Source: Chryseobacterium cheonjiense
GTDB taxonomy: Bacteria; Bacteroidota; Bacteroidia; Flavobacteriales; Weeksellaceae
DNA: 64,000 bases
Direction of reading: 5' to 3'
Assembly (NCBI RefSeq): GCF_012927265.1
Contig: NZ_JABBGF010000001.1
Span: 2,106,502-2,170,501, forward strand
Within the stretch, counting starts at the first letter, position 1, and each line of letters starts with the position of its first letter. The translations under genes were made by a program, and so were the position numbers. Positions 8,111-16,182 of this stretch are shown here, one piece after another. The notes beneath the pieces were generated by a model, which was not told the origin of the DNA, ran no database searches, and saw only the letters and a program-made list of their open reading frames with translations.

Positions 8111-8508
8111 TATTTTTAACGCAAGGACCGCAAAGATTTTTTTTACTATTATACTTTTTTAAGTTCGCAAGGGCGTTCTACTCAGAAGAGGTTAGGAGTT
8201 ACATGAACAATCGTTTCTAAAAATTTAATTGGCCATGATTTAAATATTTTTTTATTTAATGTTTATTTTTAACGCAGGGACCGCAAAGATTTTTTTTACT
8301 ACTATACTTTTTTAAGTCAGCAAGGGCGTTCTACTCAGCAAAAGGTTACGATTTAATGACAATTATTTTAAAAAAATTTAATCTTAGTAAAGGTTAATTG
8401 TTTCAGAAGTAAAGAAAATAATTGCTTGTTTTTAACGCAAAGACCGCAAAGATTTTTTTACTACTAAACTTTTTTAAGTTCGCAAGGGCGTTCTACTCAG
8501 CAAAGAGA
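8111..8508. repeat. Three tandem copies of the CGCAAAG-type interspersed repeat
   Basis: Three related units of about 80 bases lie at about 8111-8192, 8262-8346 and 8424-8508. Each runs TTTTTAACGCA(A/G)..., CCGCAAAGATTTTTTTACTA, then AAGTTCGCAAGGGCGTTCTA and CTCAG. The same family recurs at 33-35 kb. The first two units also share flanking sequence that includes the VOC start codon. The 458-base gap 8092-8549 holds no gene. Confidence 0.85.
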
Positions 8509-8549
8509 GTTAGAGTTAGATTTACATGACATATTGATTTTGAAAAATT

Positions 8550-9326
8550 TTAATTATTTAAAAACTTTTCTGCTTCGCTTACGGTAAAATCGATAAGTTT
8601 TTCATCGGTTTTGCCATTGAAATCAGCCATCATATAAGAACCATGGGTTGCGGGAAGAATCATGAGCTGCGAGTTTTTTACCAGCCGCCACATTTCCACC
8701 GTATGTTCTGGTTTCATAACATCTTTATCGCCTGAAATAAATAAGGTTGGAGATGATATATTTTTTAAAATATTTTCGTCCCAGTCTTCGAAAGCCTGCA
8801 TTCTTTTACTGTCTTTATCGAACATATTTTCAAGGGCAGAAAAGTCCGGATTCAGGTTTAAAAAATTGATTTTAAGCGGCTCAGGCATTGAATCGAGAGT
8901 AGCATTGTTCATGCTTTCAAAGAAACCATCCATCATTCCGCTTTTTTTATAGAATGCGGATGCAATGACCAGTTTTTCCACCATGTCAGGATACAGATAA
9001 GCGACCTGCATCACCGTATTTCCGCCATTGCTGAATCCCCAAAATGAAGCTTTTTCAATGTTAATACTTTTCAGAAGTGCAGCAATATCATGTGCATCCT
9101 GTTCAAAAGTTTCCGGAATATCACGATGACCGGATCTTCCGTGATTCTGAAGATCAATCCCAATGAGCTGAAATTAATGTTCCAGTCTTGTAATAACTTC
9201 TTTGTAATCGAACAGAATGGAACCGCCGCCGCCATGAATCAAAACCAAAGGTTTTCCGGAACCGTAGATTTCGTAATACATCTTAATTCCGTTAACTTCC
9301 TGATAGCCTTTTTCAACCGGATTCAT
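8550..9326 (-). pseudogene. Alpha/beta-hydrolase interrupted by one in-frame stop codon
   Basis: From ATG 9326 the minus-strand frame reads as an alpha/beta-hydrolase of 258 codons: MNPVEKGYQEVNGIKMYYEI, the oxyanion motif IHGGGGS, then LQNHGRSG, the nucleophile elbow GFSNGG, the acid in SGDKDV and the His in ATHGSYM. A TAA at 9174-9176 (codon 51, context LEH-stop-FQLIGIDLQNHG) interrupts it. Everything before and after stays in one frame, so a single CAA-to-TAA change would explain it. The open part after the stop (Met 9014) lacks the nucleophile and should be inactive. The DinB gene ends 2 bases upstream of this ATG. Sequencing error and recoding are possible alternatives. Confidence 0.85.
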
Positions 9327-9327
9327 T

Positions 9328-9852
9328 TTAATATTTTAAATTTTTATCGAATTCATATTTTAAGCCTTCATAACCGAGAATTCTCCGCATCAATCCGATT
9401 TGTCCGCACAGATAATCTTCCCGGCCGATGCACATTCCGATGAAATTCAGAACCGTTTCCGGGAAAAAGTCGATATTCATTCCCATGGGAAAGGCTTTGT
9501 CTAATTCTTCATCCGATACTTCGAGCAGCTTCTGATATACCAGAGGTGAAATTTTATGGAAGGCGTCTTTTAGCTGTTCCAAAGATGGATATGTAAAACT
9601 TTCGTCCAGGCTCTTTCCCTGAAAGAAAAGTTCTTTAAATTCAAATTCCTCCTGAATCCCGAGCACCGATCCTAAAGCATATCTCATGTCTAAAAAGTTT
9701 CCGGCCATCCAGATGATGTGATTGGTTTTGCCTTCTATTCTTTTCAGGGCATCCTGCCCGGAAATTCCGTCAAGCACCATCAGGAAATTCTGGCTGTGAC
9801 CCCGAAATGCGGGAATAATAATGTCTAATTTTTTTGCTGTTGGCGTGTCCAT
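9328..9852 (-). CDS. DinB family protein
   Basis: A 174-residue four-helix-bundle protein of the DinB/YfiT-like superfamily. It starts MDTPTAKKLDIIIPAFRGHS and carries the pattern NHIIWMAGNFLDMRYALGSV, where the His sits at the usual first metal-ligand position; a second candidate lies in the C-terminal part (MCIGREDYLCGQIGLMRRIL), though the usual HxxxH is not clear there. Many relatives are metal-dependent thiol-transferases or damage-inducible proteins; the role here is open. It is followed directly by the broken hydrolase and preceded at 25 bases by a VOC gene, all one strand. Confidence 0.8.
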   Translation of the reverse strand: MDTPTAKKLDIIIPAFRGHSQNFLMVLDGISGQDALKRIEGKTNHIIWMAGNFLDMRYALGSVLGIQEEFEFKELFFQGKSLDESFTYPSLEQLKDAFHKISPLVYQKLLEVSDEELDKAFPMGMNIDFFPETVLNFIGMCIGREDYLCGQIGLMRRILGYEGLKYEFDKNLKY

Positions 9853-9876
9853 AATTTTCTTTTTGAGGATTTGTAA

Positions 9877-10281
9877 TTAGGATGGAATCTGGGAAGGATC
9901 TGCAAAAATAACGTTCCAGCCATGACCATTGATGTCCCAGAAAGAATTTTGATACATCCAGCCATGATCCTGTGGCTCTTCATGCTGTGTTGCGCCGTTG
10001 GCTACGGCTGCATTCACCACCTGGTCTACTTCTTCGCGGCTGTCTAAGCCGATCGCGACCAATACCTGGGTCGTATCGCCTTTCGGAACGGGTCTTTCGG
10101 AGAAAGTTTCGAAAAATTCTTCGGTCAGGAACATGATAGAGATGGTATCATTCATCATGATACAGACTGCTCTTTCATCGGAAATCTGTTCGTTGACGGA
10201 GAATCCAAGATTAGTCCAGAATTTTTTTGTTTCCTGAATATCTTTTACGGGAAGATTGACATAGATCTGATTGATTTTCAT
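9877..10281 (-). CDS. VOC family protein (glyoxalase/bleomycin-resistance-like)
   Basis: A 134-residue single VOC module that starts MKINQIYVNLPVKDIQETKK. It shows the strand ISIMFLTEEFFETF, the acidic PQDHGWMYQNSF and the terminal DINGHGWNVIF, the arrangement seen in the lactoylglutathione-lyase-like branch rather than in the PhnB branch found elsewhere in this cluster. The substrate is unknown. It heads a likely operon with DinB and the hydrolase; the Crp/Fnr gene lies 75 bases further upstream on the same strand. Confidence 0.88.
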   Translation of the reverse strand: MKINQIYVNLPVKDIQETKKFWTNLGFSVNEQISDERAVCIMMNDTISIMFLTEEFFETFSERPVPKGDTTQVLVAIGLDSREEVDQVVNAAVANGATQHEEPQDHGWMYQNSFWDINGHGWNVIFADPSQIPS

Positions 10282-10356
10282 AGTGTAATTGTATTGGTTT
10301 ACCTATAACCAAAATTATCAACTTGCTGTGAAAATCAACTTGCCATAAGGCAAGAT

Positions 10357-10947
10357 TTATGTTTTCGCGGGATGTGAAACCAATTCTTTACGGATACGGC
10401 TTAAAGAAGTATCTGTAACGCCGAGATAAGAAGCAATCTGTTTAAGCGGCGCGAATTGTATGACGTAAGGTTTTTGTTCCAGAAGATTAAGGTAACGTTT
10501 GGTTGCTGACAGGGTAAACATTTCCACGGAACGCTGCTTACAGATGAAAAGCTGCTGGGACATCCACGCCCTTCCCCATTCCCTCAGATTCGGAATTTTA
10601 TGAAAAAGCTCCTGAAAGGTTTCAAAATCAAATTTCCAGCATTCGCAGTCGGTAATGCAGACAATATTTTCCTGGGTGGGAATTCTCTGAAAAAGGGAGG
10701 AAACCTCAATAATAATTTCGTTTTCAACAAAGAAATTAGTAGTGACGTCGTTGCCGTTGAAGTCCGTTACAAATGATCGGGCAAGGCCTTTTTCCAGAAT
10801 ATAATATTCATTGGCTGTTTTGCCTTCTTCAAGGATAAAATCTCCTTTATGGAAGGTTATTTTCTCATGGGCACTAAATATTTCCTGAAGTTCTTCAGGT
10901 AAGAAAAATGGGAAATCGTAGCATATTTTGAGGGCCTTGCTTATCAT
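10357..10947 (-). CDS. Crp/Fnr family transcriptional regulator
   Basis: A 196-residue regulator. Residues about 25-115 form a cyclic-nucleotide-binding-like beta-roll (ITFHKGDFILEEGKTANEYY). The C-terminus has a helix-turn-helix (LKQIASYLGVTDTSLSRIRK). The Arg/Thr residues needed for cAMP binding are not obvious, as is usual in Bacteroidota members that sense other signals or none. It reads in the same direction as the DinB/VOC gene set and could control it, which is inference from proximity only. Clear Cys clusters for an Fe-S centre are absent. Confidence 0.9.
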   Translation of the reverse strand: MISKALKICYDFPFFLPEELQEIFSAHEKITFHKGDFILEEGKTANEYYILEKGLARSFVTDFNGNDVTTNFFVENEIIIEVSSLFQRIPTQENIVCITDCECWKFDFETFQELFHKIPNLREWGRAWMSQQLFICKQRSVEMFTLSATKRYLNLLEQKPYVIQFAPLKQIASYLGVTDTSLSRIRKELVSHPAKT

Positions 10948-11341
10948 CAGGTAACTGTTTTTTGTGCTTCTAAAATAGAATTTTTATGGGAACTGATGAA
11001 GAGAAATTTTTAGATTTTGAAAGATGAGTATTTGAATAAGATTTTTAACATTAAGTAGTTAAGTTTTTTAGATCGACGCTATTTTAATTATTTTTTTGAT
11101 GAGGTATAAACAAAGTTTATTTTGTTAAGTAATTGAAGATCCTTCGACAGGCTCAGGATGACAGCGCTAATACTACTCGCTATAGGCACATATTGTCAGA
11201 TAATATTTGATGGTTGATAGTTGTCGGTTGTCGGTTGAAAATAAATCGATTTAAATATTATTGTTAAAAAAATTCATTATTTTTTCAAATAAGGTAAATA
11301 ACTGAAGCTCAATGATTCAAAATAATTAATAATTTAGCGGT
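10948..11341. other. Divergent intergenic region with a REP-like fragment
   Basis: This 394-base gap separates the divergent Crp/Fnr and AraC genes. It holds a short REP-like piece at about 11143-11167 (CCTTCGACAGGCTCAGGATG) and a run of GTTGATAGTTGTCGGTTGTC at about 11213-11235, both of kinds scattered elsewhere in the window. No coding frame is credible here. Confidence 0.6.
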
Positions 11342-12256
11342 ATGAAACAGACTTTCAGATTTAATTCGATTTCAGATTTTCATTCATTTTGTAATCTTCC
11401 GAATCCGGAACATCCGCTGATCAGCCTTATTGATTACAGCAAAGTACAGTATCCGGTGAATGATACGGAGCTGAAATGGATCCAGAATTTCTACTCGGTG
11501 GGACTGAAACGTAATGTGAATGCAAAATTCAATTACGGGCAGCAGGAATACGATTTTGATTCCGGCGTTCTGTGCTTTGTTTCGCCGCTTCAGTTCCTGA
11601 GCCTGGAAATGAAACCCGATATCGTAGCGGAACCGACGGGCTATCTGCTGCTCATTCACCCCGATTTTCTTTGGGGGACTTCGCTGATCAAAAAAATCAA
11701 GTCGTACGAGTTTTTCAGCTACCAGATCAATGAAGCATTGTTTTTGTCGGATAAGGAGGAGAAGGTGATTGTTGATCTTTTCCGGAATATTGAAAAGGAA
11801 TACCAGAACAATACCGATAAATTCACCCAGGAACTGATTGTTGCCCAGCTCGAACTATTCCTTATCTACGCCGAACGTTTCTATGAACGGCAGTTTTTTA
11901 CCCGTAAAAAATCCAGCCACGAACTGCTGGAAAAGTTTGAAGAAACGCTTTCGCAATATTTCAGCAGCGGAAACCTTCTGGAAAAAGGGATTCCTTCGGT
12001 AAAATCCATCGCTGAACAACTGAATATTTCCGCGAACTACCTGAGCAGCCTGTTGCGGATTCATACGCAGCAAAACACGCAGCAGCACATTCAGAATAGG
12101 CTGATCGATCACGCCAAAGAACGTCTGAGCACGACCAATTTATCCGTGAGCGAAATTGCTTATGAGCTGGGATTTGAGCATCCGCAGTCTTTCAGCAAAC
12201 TGTTTAAGCAGAAGGTGAATCAGTCGCCGGGGGAGTTTAGGAGGGCGTTTAATTGA
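11342..12256 (+). CDS. AraC family transcriptional regulator
   Basis: A 304-residue regulator. The N-terminal 190 residues are a cupin-like ligand-sensing part without recognised substrate (ending around FTRKKSSHELLEKFEE). The C-terminal 100 residues hold two helix-turn-helix units (VKSIAEQLNISANYLSSLLR and the second with LSVSEIAYELGFEHPQSFSK), followed by the conserved FKQKVNQSPGEFRR. It stands alone, reading away from the Crp/Fnr gene. The target is unknown; AraC genes of this type often control a neighbouring oxidoreductase, but none is adjacent on its downstream side. Confidence 0.92.
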   Translation: MKQTFRFNSISDFHSFCNLPNPEHPLISLIDYSKVQYPVNDTELKWIQNFYSVGLKRNVNAKFNYGQQEYDFDSGVLCFVSPLQFLSLEMKPDIVAEPTGYLLLIHPDFLWGTSLIKKIKSYEFFSYQINEALFLSDKEEKVIVDLFRNIEKEYQNNTDKFTQELIVAQLELFLIYAERFYERQFFTRKKSSHELLEKFEETLSQYFSSGNLLEKGIPSVKSIAEQLNISANYLSSLLRIHTQQNTQQHIQNRLIDHAKERLSTTNLSVSEIAYELGFEHPQSFSKLFKQKVNQSPGEFRRAFN

Positions 12257-12419
12257 GGGTTTTATTGATTTGAAATTTGATTTAGTTATGCTAAAGTGTC
12301 AATTAAACTTTATATTTATTTATCTATTTTTGTACAAAGTACATGAAAAAACTTATTAATTATTGTGTATAATCTGAACTAAAGGTAATTATGTTCATAA
12401 AATTTTAACTACAAAACTA

Positions 12420-13190
12420 ATGAAACCGGGACAACGTTTATGGACAAGAGATGAGCTTATTCTAGCAATTAATCTATATTGTAAATTACCATTTGGTCGC
12501 TTACACCGCTTAAATCCTGAGATTATAGACCTTTCTATACTTCTAAATAGGACTCCAAACTCAGTTGCATATAAATTAGTTAATTTTGCTAGCCTTGATC
12601 CAAGCTTAAAAGAAAGAGATATAAAGGGAGCCGTTAATATTAGTAAACTTGATAAGGAAATATGGAATGAATTTTATAATCACTGGGATATTCTGCCGTA
12701 TGAAAGTGAAAGATTATTAGCTACTCTTAAACACACAACAGTTGAACGGTTAAATGATATTCCTGAAAATGAATTACCACGAGAGGGAAAAGTAAAAGAA
12801 CAATTAGTAAAGACTCGAGTTAATCAATCTTTTTTTAGATCTTCAATATTGGCGGCTTATAACAACACTTGCTGCATAACGGGAATTAAACATTCAGAAC
12901 TTCTAGTTGCCGGTCACATTCGACCTTGGGGAATAGATGAAAGAAACAGGCTAAATCCCAGAAATGGAATTGCAATAAATTCATTACATGATAAAGCTTT
13001 TGAAATAGGATATATAACAATTACACCAGATTATCATATTAAAATATCTCCAATACTTCTTAAAGAGACAAATCAACATTCATTTGATTTTTTTGGTAAA
13101 TTTGAGAATCAAAAAATTATTCTTCCTTCAAGATTTTTACCAGATAGGGAATTTTTAAAATATCATAATGAAGAAAGATTCAAATCATAA
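12420..13190 (+). CDS. HNH endonuclease (restriction-like, orphan)
   Basis: A 256-residue protein with two parts. The N-terminal 70 residues (WTRDELILAINLYCKLPFGR ... RTPNSVAYKLVNF) form a helical module common in putative restriction HNH proteins. The C-terminal half carries the HNH nuclease core: a CCITG element, GHIRPW (His), RNGIAIN (Asn) and LHDKAFEIG (His). No DNA methyltransferase is nearby. Codon and base use are clearly more AT-rich than in the flanking genes, which suggests horizontal acquisition. A small ORF follows with almost no gap. A defence role (restriction of foreign DNA) is inferred from the family, not shown. Confidence 0.85.
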   Translation: MKPGQRLWTRDELILAINLYCKLPFGRLHRLNPEIIDLSILLNRTPNSVAYKLVNFASLDPSLKERDIKGAVNISKLDKEIWNEFYNHWDILPYESERLLATLKHTTVERLNDIPENELPREGKVKEQLVKTRVNQSFFRSSILAAYNNTCCITGIKHSELLVAGHIRPWGIDERNRLNPRNGIAINSLHDKAFEIGYITITPDYHIKISPILLKETNQHSFDFFGKFENQKIILPSRFLPDREFLKYHNEERFKS

Positions 13191-13191
13191 T

Positions 13192-13413
13192 ATGAACTAT
13201 AAACTTTTAGAAACAGTCGCAGACATTGCATATTATGCAGGTCAAAAAAGTTACTACTCTGGAAATTCAAGACAAGATATGATGGACTTTATCTGGTGGG
13301 CTGAAGAATTTGAAGAATTTCATGAAAATACTGATTGGGACACTATTGATTATATGCTAACTATTGAAGAGTATACAGAAAAAAAACTCTATTTAAAATT
13401 ATCTGAATTTTAA
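13192..13413 (+). CDS. Small acidic protein coupled to the HNH gene
   Basis: A 73-residue protein that I do not recognise, starting MNYKLLETVADIAYYAGQKS. It has a Tyr/Trp-rich, acidic centre (FIWWAEEFEEFHENTDWDTI). The start at 13192 lies one base after the HNH stop; an in-frame upstream Met at 13168 would overlap the HNH gene by 23 bases. It shares the AT-rich composition of the HNH gene, so the two probably arrived together. A partner or inhibitor role is a guess. Confidence 0.65.
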   Translation: MNYKLLETVADIAYYAGQKSYYSGNSRQDMMDFIWWAEEFEEFHENTDWDTIDYMLTIEEYTEKKLYLKLSEF

Positions 13414-13635
13414 ATAGATAAATTCAAACTATTTTTTTTTAAGATAATTTATCAAACTTGTTTCAAAGAAAACTATCAAAAATCCCGACAACCATCACAC
13501 TACTAAGTATTTACCCCCAACCCAACATTTGGTAATTTCTACGCTATCCTTCCTGTTTTTTTCTTCGTTACTTTGGTTAACCAAAATCAACTACCCAACA
13601 AGGGTAAAAACTAACACTAACCAAAAAACAAAAAA

Positions 13636-14298
13636 ATGGAAACAATTGAAATCACCAAAACAGGAGTCGGGATCAACGATCCTTTTGAACGCGTAATCTT
13701 TGACGCCGCTAGATCATCGGGCAGTGCTACAGAAGCGTACTCGATTGAAGTATCCGGACAGGGCCAGCTTACCGGGCTTTCTTACACGGTTCCGGCCCAC
13801 GCTGAAGGGAGAATCAAAGCCAAGCTTCAGATTTCTGCCATGTCCAGCGAAGACGTACAGAAACTTAACAATCTTGCGATGGGCATGCTGGATGCAAGCG
13901 CTCAGACCCAGGTAAAAGAATTTGAAAAAACCGCAGCCAGCGCCAACCTTTCGGTGTGGACCTGGTTTTTCGGTGGCGGAGGCGCTTCTGCTTCCTACGA
14001 GAAAACCAAAGAGAGCATGCTTTCAAAAGGGCTTACAGAGGCTCAGATCACCACATTGATGGATGCTTTCCTCGAACTGGCAAAGAAAATGTCAACGGTA
14101 GAAATTAATTTTTATATCAATAATTCAGCGAATCCGTATTCCGTTTCCGGGGATCTTTATTTATATACCGTTTCCGGAACGATCAAAACTGAAAAAGGAA
14201 CGGCACAATACCGTATGTTGGCTGACAGTGCTTCTGCAGGTGGACCTCCTCCATCAGGCGGTGGCGCTCCTGCTTCGGGAGTTATTAAACTGAATTAA
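13636..14298 (+). CDS. Unrecognised 220-residue protein with Gly/Ser-rich centre and Pro/Gly tail
   Basis: I do not recognise this family. There is no signal peptide. Residues 1-75 are beta-rich (ITKTGVGINDPFERVIFDAA). Around residue 105 a Trp-Phe-Gly run (VWTWFFGGGGASASYEK) interrupts a helical region. Residues about 150-195 are again beta-rich (VEINFYINNSANPYSVSGDL). The last 25 residues are a Gly/Pro/Ser tail. The amphipathic apolar centre between helices would suit a protein that inserts into or self-assembles at membranes, but this is inference. It is monocistronic, with a terminator 30 bases downstream and an A/C-rich leader upstream. Confidence 0.85.
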   Translation: METIEITKTGVGINDPFERVIFDAARSSGSATEAYSIEVSGQGQLTGLSYTVPAHAEGRIKAKLQISAMSSEDVQKLNNLAMGMLDASAQTQVKEFEKTAASANLSVWTWFFGGGGASASYEKTKESMLSKGLTEAQITTLMDAFLELAKKMSTVEINFYINNSANPYSVSGDLYLYTVSGTIKTEKGTAQYRMLADSASAGGPPPSGGGAPASGVIKLN

Positions 14299-14328
14299 TT
14301 TCAGAGATTGTAGATTAGAATATTTTGA

Positions 14329-14358
14329 GTGGCCGGAGAAATCCGGTCATTTTGGTTT
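14329..14358 (+). terminator. Terminator of the 220-residue protein gene
   Basis: TGGCCGGA (14330-14337) pairs with TCCGGTCA (14342-14349), one G-T pair, tight GAAA loop, followed by TTTTGGTTT. Confidence 0.75.
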
Positions 14359-14472
14359 ATATAAAGTCTCGATACATTTTTCTTCGCTTCGCTGCGAAAA
14401 CAGTCGCATTGACACAGAGAAAAAAAATTATAATCTGTTAATAAATCTTCTTTAAAAGAACAATCAACACAA

Positions 14473-14500
14473 AAAAGAGAAGCCAAAGCCTCTCTTTTCT
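14473..14500 (-). terminator. Terminator of the gldF-gldG operon
   Basis: On the minus strand AAAAGAGAGGC pairs with GCTTCTCTTTT around a TTTG loop and is followed by T residues. It lies 8 bases after the gldG stop codon. Confidence 0.75.
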
Positions 14501-14507
14501 ATATCAT

Positions 14508-16178
14508 TTATCCAAACTTTTTCTTTCTCAGCCAGAAGAACAATCCTCCTAAAATCCCGATGATTGCTAACGGCAGCAGCAAGTTAAACCATTGCCAGTT
14601 GTTTTTCTCTTCGGTGATTCTCTGTCGGTCCAGAAGCCTTTCTTCGATATTTCGGTTTCTGAGTTCCATCAGATTGCTGTCATCCAGAAGATAGTCGAGG
14701 GCATTTCTCAGGAACTGCTCATTTCCAAACTGTTCGTTGGTCAGCAGATCTACACCCAGAGGAAGCGCCTCTCCTTTCAGGACTTTATTTCTACCTACAT
14801 CTCCGTCGGCGATGACGATCATTTTATTTTCAGGACTTGAATTTTTGAAATTCGGGTATGATTTTCTTTCAATCCTTGAAGCATACGCCGAGTTGAACTT
14901 TCCTTCCAGCGCTACTGCATAAATTTTCGGGGTGCTGGGTTTTTCCATTTGCCCGAGGCTGTCTACACTGGAAATTTCTTTTAAGTCAACATAATTCGGA
15001 ACCTGTTTCAGCAACGTTCTTTCACTTGATTCAAAAAGAACATTTGTTTTAATATTTTTTCTTCCGCCCAATGTATCGATAGAAGTCGGGAATTCAAATT
15101 TCACCGGATTGATATTTTTGGTAATCGGATTGTTGTTTTCTGCAATTCCCAATGGATAATACGGCCACGGAAGACTTGTGTACTGAGGATTGCCACTCAC
15201 TTCTCCCGTCACTAATCTCAAAAGGGCAAATTTCTTCACATCTTTTACCAAAGCGGGGTTAATCCTGATTCCGTAGTTGAAGAAAAAGTCGGTCATATTG
15301 ATGTCAACCGGGAACGGCATTACTTTTTTAGACCTCATCAGCGTATCCATTTCTGCATTTACCGCGTCAATCATCCATAACGTTTTACCGCCGTTCATGA
15401 TGTATTGGTCAAGGATCACTTTTTCTCCATCGGTAAAGGCTTTCCTTGGCTTTGCAATCACTAAGGCACTCATCTGCTTCAGCATCGGAACATCTGCAAG
15501 GCTAAGCTCAGTCTGGTTTTTCGGAATGATAGGCCCTGCATCGTAACTTTCTGTTGCCAGCTGCATGAATCCCTGGAATTCAGTAGGGCTCAGCTCATCC
15601 TGATTGATCAGGATTCCAATCTTTTTTCTTTTATGAGCCGAAATGTTTTTAATGTTGGAAACAAGATTGTATTCCAAATTTTCTATGGATTTTGTCAATT
15701 GCTGGTCTGCATCAATTCCGGACTGTTGTACCACCAAAGGAATCGAAACTCCTTTTTTATCATATTTTACCACCGCATACGGAAACAGCATGATCTGTGA
15801 AACTTTCCCGTCTTTGATATCCGGAAGTACGGAAGGCTGCATTCCCATTGCCATCAAAGTATCCTGGGACATTTTGGTTTTGATGGGATCAATAAATTTA
15901 AAATCGATCTTCGGATTGATCTTCCTGAATTCTTCGAGCATAAATCTCGTTTCACTCTGAAGCTGCTTAAAGCTTGCAGGAAAATCTCCCTCAAGGTAAA
16001 CATCCACTACCAACGGTTTGTTGACCGATTCCAATACTTTAATGGTATTGTCGGAAAGCGTATATCTTTTTTCTTTGGTTAAATCCAGTCTGATGCCTGA
16101 AACGGCAAGAATAATTACCAACGGTAAAATGACGAAAAGTAAAATTCCCAGCGGAGATTTAAATGATATCTTCTTCAT
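14508..16178 (-). CDS. gldG: Gliding motility-associated ABC transporter substrate-binding protein GldG
   Basis: A 556-residue protein with one membrane helix near the N-terminus (ILLFVILPLVIILAVSGIRL) and a second at the C-terminus (LLLPLAIIGILGGLFFWLRK). The large part between them is the DUF of the Gld/ABC-associated family, with the typical beginning LDLTKEKRYTLSDNTIKVLE and the RLLDRQRITEEKNNWQW end. In Flavobacterium johnsoniae GldA, GldF and GldG form an ABC system required for gliding. Here gldG follows gldF by 4 bases on the same strand; the ATPase gene gldA is not in the window. Length and topology agree with the family. Confidence 0.95.
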   Translation of the reverse strand: MKKISFKSPLGILLFVILPLVIILAVSGIRLDLTKEKRYTLSDNTIKVLESVNKPLVVDVYLEGDFPASFKQLQSETRFMLEEFRKINPKIDFKFIDPIKTKMSQDTLMAMGMQPSVLPDIKDGKVSQIMLFPYAVVKYDKKGVSIPLVVQQSGIDADQQLTKSIENLEYNLVSNIKNISAHKRKKIGILINQDELSPTEFQGFMQLATESYDAGPIIPKNQTELSLADVPMLKQMSALVIAKPRKAFTDGEKVILDQYIMNGGKTLWMIDAVNAEMDTLMRSKKVMPFPVDINMTDFFFNYGIRINPALVKDVKKFALLRLVTGEVSGNPQYTSLPWPYYPLGIAENNNPITKNINPVKFEFPTSIDTLGGRKNIKTNVLFESSERTLLKQVPNYVDLKEISSVDSLGQMEKPSTPKIYAVALEGKFNSAYASRIERKSYPNFKNSSPENKMIVIADGDVGRNKVLKGEALPLGVDLLTNEQFGNEQFLRNALDYLLDDSNLMELRNRNIEERLLDRQRITEEKNNWQWFNLLLPLAIIGILGGLFFWLRKKKFG

Positions 16179-16182
16179 AATT

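Noticed and set aside
8111..8508. Possible CRISPR array (three similar units)
   Set aside because: Units are about 80 bases, differ from each other, have spacers of unequal length, and no cas gene is near.
13560..13600. Promoter box TACTTTG before the 220-residue protein gene
   Set aside because: The spacing inside the -7 element is one base short of TAnnTTTG, so the evidence is weak.
14301..14486. Open frame of 61 codons on the minus strand before gldG
   Set aside because: It lies in the intergenic region that holds two terminators and has no recognisable features.
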